Positions 4,819 to 10,423 of a stretch of DNA of 10,423 nt are shown here, piece by piece. Numbering within the stretch: the first letter of the stretch is position 1; each line of letters begins with the position of its first letter. The notes beneath the pieces are model-generated. The model was not told the DNA's origin. It searched no databases and saw only the letters and a program-made list of their open reading frames with translations. The stretch comes from Azoarcus sp. (GTDB lineage: Bacteria > Pseudomonadota > Gammaproteobacteria > Burkholderiales > Rhodocyclaceae): positions 1 through 10,423 of the forward strand of contig JAITCV010000248.1 of NCBI GenBank assembly GCA_031282905.1, given 5' to 3'. A program made the position numbers and the translations under genes.

Positions 4819-5997
4819 TCAAAGCGATCCGTAGGAGTGCAGGCCGGAGAGAAACATGTTTACGCCAATGAAGGCGAAAGTGGTGACGAACAGGCCGACG
4901 ACCGCCCACCATGCCAGGATTGCGCCGCGCAGGCCACGGGTAAGGCGCATGTGCAGCCAGGCGGCGTAATTCAGCCAGACGATGAGCGCCCAGGTTTCCT
5001 TGGGGTCCCATTGCCAATAGGTGCCCCAGGCTTCGGCGGCCCATAGCGCGCCGAGGATGGTAGCGATGGTGAAAAAGGCAAAGCCGATGGCGATGGCCTT
5101 GTACATCACGTCTTCGAGTACGACGGGGGCGGGCAGGCGGCTGGTGAGAATGCCGCGGGCAACGAGCAGGTGGGCAATGCCGACCATGGCGGCGAGGGCG
5201 AAAGCGCCATAGCCGATGAAGTTGGCCGGAACGTGCACCTTCATCCAGTAGGATTGCAGGGCGGGAATCAGCGGCTGGATCTGGTAGGCCTCGCGGGTAA
5301 AGGCGTACCAGAGCAGGAAGAGCACCGCGGCCGAAATGATCAGCAACACAAAGGCGCCCAGCTTGCGGGTGGCATAGCGGCCTTCGTAGAACAGGTAGAG
5401 CAGCGCGGTGATCAGGCTGAAGAGCACGAAGACTTCGTAGAGATTGCTGATCGGAATATGGCCGATCTCCGGTCCGAGCAGGTAGGACTCGTACCAGCGC
5501 ACGAACAGCCCGGTCGTGCCCATGACCGCCGCCGCCCAGGTAAGCGTGCTGCCGGTGTGTTCGGCGAAGGTCGAGCGCGTGGCCAGCCCCAACCAGTAAG
5601 CGCCGGTGGCGATGAAGAACAGCGCGCTCATCCATGAGATCGCGGTCTGGCTGGAGAGCAGGTATTTGAGGAAGAACACCTGTTCGGCGCGCGCCAGATC
5701 GTCCTGGTACAGCCCGACGCCCGCGAGCGCGAGCAGGGTGACCAGCGCGAGAAAGACGCGGAAGGGCCGCCAGTAGCAGCCGATGACGGCGAGGATGGGA
5801 ACGTGGATGGCGAGGATGGCCCGGTCGTAACCGTCCATGAGATCACCATAACGGAGAAAGGTGGCGATTCCGCCCGCGATCAGGGCGAACGCATAGAGCC
5901 AGTCGCCGGGCGTGCGCCGTTTCAACCAGTTGCCCAGCGGTGCGGGTGAGGGCAGGGCGGGGGGCGTCGCCGGGGGCGGGGAAGAGGCTAGTTCCAT
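4819..5997 (-). CDS. ccsB: Cytochrome c biogenesis protein CcsB (CcsA/CcmC family, System II)
   Basis: CcsB pairs with Ccs1 (ResB) to move haem to the periplasmic face and join it to CXXCH cysteines of apocytochromes. This 392-residue polytopic inner-membrane protein has the tryptophan-rich haem-handling motif WGTYWQWDPKETW at 324-336. It also has VRWYESY (167-172), GHIPISNLYEVFV (180-191), the histidine in KVHVPANFIGYG (His255), and histidines in WLHMRL (His349) and GLHSYG (His387). These are the expected external and membrane ligands of the family. The N-terminal 20 residues are Pro/Ala-rich and predicted cytoplasmic; hydrophobic segments then begin near residue 33. The ccs1 stop is 20 bases upstream, so the two are certainly one transcript. 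Naming varies: the same protein is called ResC or CcsA in other lineages. Confidence 0.95.
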   Translation of the reverse strand: MELASSPPPATPPALPSPAPLGNWLKRRTPGDWLYAFALIAGGIATFLRYGDLMDGYDRAILAIHVPILAVIGCYWRPFRVFLALVTLLALAGVGLYQDDLARAEQVFFLKYLLSSQTAISWMSALFFIATGAYWLGLATRSTFAEHTGSTLTWAAAVMGTTGLFVRWYESYLLGPEIGHIPISNLYEVFVLFSLITALLYLFYEGRYATRKLGAFVLLIISAAVLFLLWYAFTREAYQIQPLIPALQSYWMKVHVPANFIGYGAFALAAMVGIAHLLVARGILTSRLPAPVVLEDVMYKAIAIGFAFFTIATILGALWAAEAWGTYWQWDPKETWALIVWLNYAAWLHMRLTRGLRGAILAWWAVVGLFVTTFAFIGVNMFLSGLHSYGSL

Positions 5998-6017
5998 GAG
6001 AGTGCTCGCTGGGGTTT

Positions 6018-8108
6018 TCAGTCAGGCGTTTCGTTCAAGCCCGATCGGGATGGATTATTGCCCGCGCCCAGCGCAGCAGCCAGTGCTTCGCGGTGGCGGG
6101 CGAAGGTCTCGTCGATATCCAAGGTCTTGCGGTTCGAGGACAGGGCAAGTAGTGCTTCATCATTGTTGAGCAGGACGAAAAGCCGCCGCTCGCGCACGTA
6201 GAGCATGGTGAAGACGCCGATCACCAGCAACAGCGCGCCGAGATAGACCGGCGTCTTGCCCGGTGAGCGCGCGGCTTGCAGCACGCTGGCCTGACGCTGT
6301 TCGAAAGCGGAGAGACGCAGGTAGACCGGCGCGCCGTAAGTCATGCTGTCATTGATCGCGGTGAGGCTGTCGCGCACGAAACGGGCGTGCTCCTCGCTGG
6401 CTTCGAAGAGTGGCTGCCCTGCGTCTTCGCGCGCCATCATCCAGCTTTCCCAGGCCAGTCCCTGGAGAATCTTGATGAAGGCGGTGCCGGTGTTGTCGCG
6501 CTCGGTTTCGGGTACGGCGGCTTCGATGAAACGGCCCAGGGCGTCGAAGCCGCCGCTGGCAAACAGGGTCAGCGTGTGTTCCGCGGCTTCCTGGATGCGT
6601 TCGCGCAAGGTGCTGTCGGTGGCGGCGTTGACGTTGTGTTCGGCGAAACGGCGGGCGAGCGCGGCATGACGCACGGGGTCGAGCATGACGCGGCGCAGGG
6701 CAAACCAGATATCGCCGCTCGCGTCGTCGAGGGGGATGCGCAGATAGCGGAACGGCTCCGCCTGACTTGCGCGCACGCCGCTGAACAGGTACCAACGCCC
6801 TTCGAGCTGGATCGGCAGCATGTAATTGTTGAATTCCAGCGCCTGACCGGCACTGTCGCGCAGCTTGAAGCTGTAGCTCGGACCGACGTTGGTCAGGGTC
6901 TTGCTGTCCGGCGCGCGCGCGCCGCTGCCCGTGAAATCGCTGAAACTCCGTCCGCCCGTCCGCCCACCCGTTCCGTCCGTCCCGCCCGTTCCGTCCTCGG
7001 TTCCGCCCGCTGCCGCGCTGCTGCCGGTGTTTTCGACATTGAGCGGGCGCAAACCGGTGAGTTCCAAGCGGTAATCCTGTCCGCCAATACCAAGTTGCAC
7101 ACCCGAACCGACTTCGCCGCTGAAATCGAGCACCGACTGCGCGCCGGGAGCCAGGCCCAAGGCGGAGAGGTGGAGGATGGAGCCGCCGTCGTCGAAACTC
7201 GCCTGGTACAGGGTGACGCCGCGGTATTCGAGCGGTTTGTTGACTTCGATGCTGTGCTCGAAACGCTCGCCGCTTTCCGAGTCGGTAATCACCACGTCGC
7301 TGGCAAAGCGTCTTGGCATACCGTTTTCGTAATGGTCGACGTGGAAACGCTTGAGCGCAATGGAAAACGGCAGCGGCTGGAGCAGGATGCCGTCGCCAAC
7401 GCCCACTACGCCGAAACTGGATGAGCGCCCTTCGGGGATGTAAACATTGGCACGATAGCTCCAGTTGTTCACGTCGAGACGGGCGCTCTCGGGAATGTCG
7501 GCGATCAACTGATTGCCGTTGGTGGGAGCCTTGCCGCTGAAAAACATCTGCATACGCAAGGGCAAGTTGCCGTCCATGAGGCCCCCGAGGCAGATCAGCA
7601 CGATGGCGCCGTGGGCGAAAAAATAGCCGATGCGTCCCGCGCCACCCTGTTTGGCGGCGATGAGCAGGGCATTTTCTCTTTCATCGCTCTTGAACTGGAA
7701 ACCGTTGGCGGCAAGATAGGTTTCCACCACGGCGCGGCGGGCCTCGACGGGCAGGGTGGGCGCAAGGCTTGCTTGGTGATGGAAGAGGCGCAGTGATTCT
7801 TCGCGCGCATGCTCGCGGAAACCGCGCATCTCGCGCAGCATCGGCGCGGCCTGGCGAATGAGGCAGAGCGTGGTCGATAGCACGAGGAAGGCGAGGATGG
7901 CGATGAACCAGCCCGCGTTATAGACCGAATACAAGGTCAGCTTGTCGAACACCGGAAACCAGAACTGGCCAAACTGGTTGAGGTAGGCATTCAAGGGTTC
8001 GTTCTGGCGCGCCACGGTGCCAATGATCGAGGCGATCGCCAGCACGGTCAGCAGGCTGATGGCGAAACGCATCGAACTCAGGAGGTCGACGAGGGTGTTG
8101 CGGGGCAT
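6018..8108 (-). CDS. ccs1: Cytochrome c biogenesis protein Ccs1/ResB
   Basis: This 696-residue protein is the partner of CcsB in System II and holds the large periplasmic domain of the synthetase. Three N-terminal membrane segments are visible (about 13-32, 66-84 and 160-178). The third contains His166 in GYFFAHGAIVLICLGG, the family's conserved membrane histidine. A long periplasmic domain follows, with the ResB motif NKPLEYRGVTLYQASFDDGG (290-309), then a last membrane segment at about 619-638 and a basic, then acidic, cytoplasmic tail. Start at 8108: AGGAA lies about seven bases ahead. A glycine/threonine-rich insert (about 368-387) is encoded by an 18-base tandem repeat. The gene follows cytochrome c4 by about 190 bases and precedes ccsB by 20. 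Confidence 0.95.
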   Translation of the reverse strand: MPRNTLVDLLSSMRFAISLLTVLAIASIIGTVARQNEPLNAYLNQFGQFWFPVFDKLTLYSVYNAGWFIAILAFLVLSTTLCLIRQAAPMLREMRGFREHAREESLRLFHHQASLAPTLPVEARRAVVETYLAANGFQFKSDERENALLIAAKQGGAGRIGYFFAHGAIVLICLGGLMDGNLPLRMQMFFSGKAPTNGNQLIADIPESARLDVNNWSYRANVYIPEGRSSSFGVVGVGDGILLQPLPFSIALKRFHVDHYENGMPRRFASDVVITDSESGERFEHSIEVNKPLEYRGVTLYQASFDDGGSILHLSALGLAPGAQSVLDFSGEVGSGVQLGIGGQDYRLELTGLRPLNVENTGSSAAAGGTEDGTGGTDGTGGRTGGRSFSDFTGSGARAPDSKTLTNVGPSYSFKLRDSAGQALEFNNYMLPIQLEGRWYLFSGVRASQAEPFRYLRIPLDDASGDIWFALRRVMLDPVRHAALARRFAEHNVNAATDSTLRERIQEAAEHTLTLFASGGFDALGRFIEAAVPETERDNTGTAFIKILQGLAWESWMMAREDAGQPLFEASEEHARFVRDSLTAINDSMTYGAPVYLRLSAFEQRQASVLQAARSPGKTPVYLGALLLVIGVFTMLYVRERRLFVLLNNDEALLALSSNRKTLDIDETFARHREALAAALGAGNNPSRSGLNETPD
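6947..7008 (-). repeat. 18-base tandem repeat inside ccs1 (Gly/Thr/Asp-rich insert)
   Basis: CCCGTTCCGTCC occurs at 6967-6978 and 6985-6996, exactly 18 bases apart, with degenerate flanking units. In the protein this gives the six-residue period EDGTGG, TDGTGG, then RTGGR. The period is a multiple of three, so copy-number change keeps the frame. Confidence 0.7.
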
Positions 8109-8156
8109 CGTGATTCCTGCCGGCGGGAAAGGAAAGGGAAAACAGGGGAAACGTCA

Positions 8157-8185
8157 GGGAAAAGCCAGAAAAGGTTTCTCCGGCT
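8157..8185 (-). terminator. Weak hairpin with T-run between cytochrome c4 and ccs1
   Basis: On the minus strand AGCC...AGAAA and TTTCT...GGCT can pair (8185-8163) with a small bulge, followed by TTTT. It would sit between the cytochrome c4 stop and the ccs1 start and could attenuate read-through. The stem is imperfect, so confidence is low. Confidence 0.3.
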
Positions 8186-8208
8186 GGAGCAAGTCACAAC
8201 CAACAAAT

Positions 8209-8238
8209 CATTGCGAGCGCGCAGCGGCGTGGCAATCC
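8209..8238 (+). repeat. Dispersed-repeat-like palindrome CATTGCGAGC...GGCAATCC
   Basis: ATTGC (8210-8214) and GCAAT (8232-8236) are the ends of an imperfect palindrome. The CATTGCGAGC/GTGGCAATCC pattern resembles intergenic repeats I recall from many proteobacterial genomes. It lies in the cytochrome c4-ccs1 spacer, next to a second palindrome at 8251-8274. Confidence 0.45.
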
Positions 8239-8243
8239 AGGGG

Positions 8244-8274
8244 ACAAATGTCGGACTTTACCGCCCATCCGACG
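8244..8274 (-). repeat. Degenerate REP-like palindrome sharing a 12-mer with REP element 2
   Basis: GTCGGA (8251-8255 region) and TCCGAC (8268-8273 region) are inverted arms. The edge ACAAATGTCGGA (8244-8255) is identical to 487-498 at the edge of REP element 2. The GTAG head is missing, so this is a relic or a related family rather than a full copy. Confidence 0.4.
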
Positions 8275-8301
8275 GGTCCCCCGTTTTTCCTGTCTTTTGT
8301 A

Positions 8302-8931
8302 TCAGCGCAGCCCGGCGGCGTAATCGGATACGGCCTTGATTTCCGGGTCGGTCATCTTGAGCGCGATGGACTGCATCATGCTCGCCGGATCGTTGGTGCG
8401 CACGCCATCACGAAAAGCCTTGAGTTGGGCTTCGAGGTATTCGGGGAATTGCCCGGCGAGCGCGGGAAACTGGGCAGGCAAACCGAGACCGGCGGGGCCG
8501 TGACACGCGGCACAGGCGGGCACGCCCTTGGCGGCAATTCCGGCGCGCCAGATTCTCTTGCCGGTTTCGGCATTCGCTTCCCGGGCGAACGCGGGTTGCA
8601 ATTTCTGGCTGGACAGATAGATCGCCATCGCTTTCATATCGGCTTCATCGAGGCCGTCGATCATCGCGTTCATGCTGGGGTTCTCGCGCACGGGGGGCTT
8701 GCCGTCCCAGCGCTTGAACTCTTTCATCTGCTTGAGAAGGTAATCGGCGTGCTGAGCCGCGAGCTTGGGCTGCGTGGGAAGCTCGTTGATGCCATTTCCA
8801 TCCGCCAGATGACAGGCGATACAGAGGGTTTCGGCGGTGTGCTTCGCCTTCTCCAGGTCGAGCGCCTGGTCTTGGGCATGGAGGCCGCCCGCGACAAGCA
8901 GCAGCGGCAGCAGCAGGGAACGTTTGATCAT
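8302..8931 (-). CDS. Dihaem cytochrome c4-type protein
   Basis: Cytochrome c4 is a periplasmic electron carrier with two haem-c domains that feeds terminal oxidases. The 209-residue precursor starts MIKRSLLLPLLLVAGGLHAQ, a Sec signal peptide likely cut after LHA (residue 19). The two haem sites are CIACH (37-41) and CAACH (140-144), each in a domain of about 95 residues. Candidate axial methionines are Met87/Met90 in NPSMNAM and Met185/Met186 in DPASMM. The start at 8931 is chosen over the in-frame codon at 9063 because the signal peptide begins here and GAGGA lies four bases before it. It is divergent from engB and upstream of ccs1-ccsB, which are expected to attach its haems. It could also be named as a generic class I dihaem c-type cytochrome. 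Confidence 0.93.
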   Translation of the reverse strand: MIKRSLLLPLLLVAGGLHAQDQALDLEKAKHTAETLCIACHLADGNGINELPTQPKLAAQHADYLLKQMKEFKRWDGKPPVRENPSMNAMIDGLDEADMKAMAIYLSSQKLQPAFAREANAETGKRIWRAGIAAKGVPACAACHGPAGLGLPAQFPALAGQFPEYLEAQLKAFRDGVRTNDPASMMQSIALKMTDPEIKAVSDYAAGLR

Positions 8932-8967
8932 GATGTCCTCGAGAAGCCGTAGGTCGTAAGTCTCAAA

Positions 8968-8983
8968 ACGCGATATTCTATAA
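8968..8983 (-). promoter_or_regulatory. AT-rich -10-like region for cytochrome c4 (possibly bidirectional)
   Basis: On the minus strand TTATAGAATAT lies about 40-50 bases before the cytochrome c4 ATG and contains TATAGA/TAGAAT-like -10 hexamers. It is the only AT-rich spot in the divergent spacer. No clear -35 is visible. A promoter toward engB cannot be separated from it by eye. Confidence 0.3.
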
Positions 8984-9024
8984 CAGATGCTCATGGTGCG
9001 CGGGGCTGAGCGGCAATCGCGCGT

Positions 9025-9077
9025 TTTTCCAACCGGTTCGCCTTGTGCCTTCCTCGAAACCAACTCCGGTTGGAAAA
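9025..9077 (+). repeat. 12-bp perfect inverted repeat in the engB leader
   Basis: TTTTCCAACCGG (9025-9036) and CCGGTTGGAAAA (9066-9077) are perfect inverted arms 29 bases apart, ending 18 bases before the engB ATG. The right arm can instead form a local hairpin, CCAAC-TCCG-GTTGG (9060-9073). The two structures exclude each other, as in leader-controlled genes. No regulatory role is shown. Confidence 0.55.
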
Positions 9078-9095
9078 CCTTTTCCCCCCCGAAAC

Positions 9096-9725
9096 ATGCC
9101 TCCGTCCCTTTTCCGTCACGCCCGTTTCGAGACCTCCATCGCCAAGCCCGCCGCGCTGCCGCCCGGCGAAGGCGCGGAAATCGCCTTCGCCGGGCGCTCC
9201 AATGCGGGCAAATCGAGCGCGATCAATACCTTGGCGGGACACACGCGGCTCGCTTACGTGTCGAAGACGCCCGGACGCACCCAGTTGCTCAATTTTTTCC
9301 GCCTGCCCAATGGCGCATGCGTGGTCGATCTGCCCGGCTATGGCTACGCGGCGGCGCCGGAAAAAATCCGCCATTCATGGCAAGCGCTGATCGAGCACTA
9401 CCTGAAGACCCGCGAAAACCTGATCGGCCTGGTGCTGATGATGGACGCCCGCCATCCCCTCACCCCTCTCGATCAACAGATGATCGACTGGTTTGCCCCC
9501 TCCGGGCGCCCCATCCACGTGCTGCTCACCAAAAGCGACAAGCTCTCGCGCGGCCCGGCGCAAGCCTGTCTGCTCAAGGTGCGCTCGGCGCTGAAAGCCT
9601 ATGCCCCGCAAGTGAGCGCGCAACTTTTTTCCAGCCTGGCCAAGACCGGCATCGAAGAATGCGAACGGGTGGTCGCGGGCTGGCTCGACCTTGACTTCCA
9701 AACGAGGAACTCCTCATGCCCGTGA
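9096..9725 (+). CDS. engB: Ribosome-biogenesis GTPase EngB/YsxC
   Basis: EngB is an essential small GTPase that acts in large-subunit ribosome assembly. The 209-residue protein has all G motifs: G1 GRSNAGKS (33-40), G2 region SKTPGRTQ (56-63), G3 DLPGYG (78-83), G4 TKSDK (146-150 region) and a G5-like SSLAKTG (179-185). The start ATG at 9096 gives MPPSLFRHARFETSIAKP, which fits the family's N-terminus. The longer GTG start at 9045 would add 17 residues of poor quality and overlap the leader inverted repeat. Neither start has a good ribosome binding site. The last four codons overlap hemB, indicating translational coupling. Confidence 0.95.
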   Translation: MPPSLFRHARFETSIAKPAALPPGEGAEIAFAGRSNAGKSSAINTLAGHTRLAYVSKTPGRTQLLNFFRLPNGACVVDLPGYGYAAAPEKIRHSWQALIEHYLKTRENLIGLVLMMDARHPLTPLDQQMIDWFAPSGRPIHVLLTKSDKLSRGPAQACLLKVRSALKAYAPQVSAQLFSSLAKTGIEECERVVAGWLDLDFQTRNSSCP

Positions 9726-10423
9726 ATGCCGCTTTCCCCGCCACCCGCATGCGCCGCATGCGCCGCGACGATTTCTCGCGCCGCCTGATGCGCGAATCCG
9801 TGTTGAGCGCCGACGACCTGATCTATCCGGTATTCGTGCGCGAAGGGCGGGACGCGGTGGAAACCGTGCCGTCGATGCCGGGAGTCGAGCGCCTCGGCAT
9901 CGATCGCCTGCTCGCGCGCGCCGAAACCGCGCTCGAACTCGGCGTGCCGGCACTCGCCCTGTTCCCGGTGATCGACGCGGCGGGAAAAAGCGACGGCGCC
10001 GAAGAAGCCTGGAACCCCAAAGGACTCGTCCCGCGCGCGGTCGCGGCGCTCAAAGCGCGTTTCCCCGAACTGGGCGTCATCACCGATGTCGCGCTCGACC
10101 CCTATACCCGCCACGGCCAGGACGGCCTCATCGACCCGAATGATCCGCGCGGCTATGTGCTCAACGACGAAACCCTCGAAGCGCTCGCCAGACAAGCGCT
10201 ATGCCACGCCCAGGCCGGGGCCGACGTGGTCGCGCCCTCGGACATGATGGATGGCCGCATTGCCCGCATTCGCGCCGAACTCGACCGTGATCGCCGCATA
10301 GACACGCGCATCCTCGCCTATTCGGCCAAATACGCCTCGAGCTATTACGGCCCGTTCCGTGACGCGGTCGGTTCGGCGGGCAATCTCGGCACAGGCAACA
10401 AATACACCTATCAGATGGACCCC
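9716..10423 (+). CDS. hemB: Delta-aminolevulinic acid dehydratase (porphobilinogen synthase), 3' truncated by window
   Basis: HemB condenses two 5-aminolevulinate molecules into porphobilinogen, the second common step of tetrapyrrole synthesis in the cytosol. The window holds 236 residues of a protein usually about 330 long. Seen: RLMRESVLSADDLIYPVFV (near 23-41), PSMPGVERLG (52-61), ALFPVID (81-87), the metal-site region DVALDPYTRHGQDG (124-137), VAPSDMMDGRI (172-182) and AYSAKYASSYYGPFRDA (201-217) with the first active-site Lys205. The metal-site region has no cysteines, so this is the zinc-independent, magnesium-type enzyme as in Pseudomonas. The second active-site lysine lies beyond the edge. 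The start at 9716 has GAGGA seven bases ahead and overlaps the end of engB by ten bases. Confidence 0.96.
   Translation, partial: MPVNAAFPATRMRRMRRDDFSRRLMRESVLSADDLIYPVFVREGRDAVETVPSMPGVERLGIDRLLARAETALELGVPALALFPVIDAAGKSDGAEEAWNPKGLVPRAVAALKARFPELGVITDVALDPYTRHGQDGLIDPNDPRGYVLNDETLEALARQALCHAQAGADVVAPSDMMDGRIARIRAELDRDRRIDTRILAYSAKYASSYYGPFRDAVGSAGNLGTGNKYTYQMDP

Noticed and set aside
4781..5635. Long minus-strand open frame continuous with the small membrane protein at 4466-4780
   Set aside because: This part overlaps ccsB in another frame, is Arg/His-rich and has no family features. Only the tail from 4780 looks like a real protein.
6276..7424. 382-residue plus-strand open frame antisense to ccs1
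   Set aside because: Its composition is the usual antisense shadow of a GC-rich gene. The minus strand carries clear ResB motifs throughout.
8932..9063. N-terminal extension of the cytochrome c4 gene
   Set aside because: A signal peptide and a GAGGA site define the start at 8931. The extension would bury the signal peptide and covers the promoter-like region.
9045..9095. GTG start for engB
   Set aside because: It adds 17 residues not expected in the family and overlaps the inverted repeat. The ATG at 9096 fits homologues better.

Overview
The window looks like chromosomal DNA from a betaproteobacterium. It is fairly GC-rich and carries a System II (Ccs1/CcsB) cytochrome c maturation operon beside a dihaem cytochrome c4 gene, divergent from engB and a metal-ligand-poor hemB. 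I recall this grouping from Rhodocyclales/Nitrosomonadales-type genomes. Genus cannot be fixed from the sequence alone.

Layout. (1) 1-245, minus: 5' part of an unknown small gene running off the left edge. (2) 246-931: no intact gene. It holds a promoter-like module for gene 1, a pair of inverted GTAG-type REP elements enclosing two perfect hairpins, a frameshifted gene remnant, and the yebC promoter. (3) 932-2247, plus: yebC and ruvC, five bases apart, without ruvA or ruvB following. (4) 2248-4435: two low-profile accessory genes on the minus strand (a three-helix small membrane protein and an ADP-ribosylglycohydrolase broken by one frameshift), then a plus-strand NTF2/SnoaL-like gene. (5) 4466-8931, minus: in transcription order cytochrome c4, ccs1 (resB), ccsB and a 104-residue membrane protein. 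(6) 9096-10423, plus: engB overlapping the start of hemB, which is cut by the right edge.

How the genes fit together. hemB makes the haem precursor porphobilinogen. Ccs1 and CcsB carry haem across the membrane and attach it to apocytochromes, of which the adjacent cytochrome c4 is a likely client. The small membrane protein at the end of the ccs operon is a candidate accessory factor. yebC and ruvC are housekeeping genes for translation/regulation and Holliday junction resolution.

No CRISPR array, complete insertion sequence, phage module or obvious new defence system is visible. The most interesting non-gene signal is a promoter-sized module present twice, with the same -35/-10 spacing and almost the same distance to the start codon. 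One copy precedes the unknown left-edge gene and the other the SnoaL-like gene. The two frameshifts could each be repaired by restoring one base in a short homopolymer, so sequencing error must be excluded before calling either one decay.
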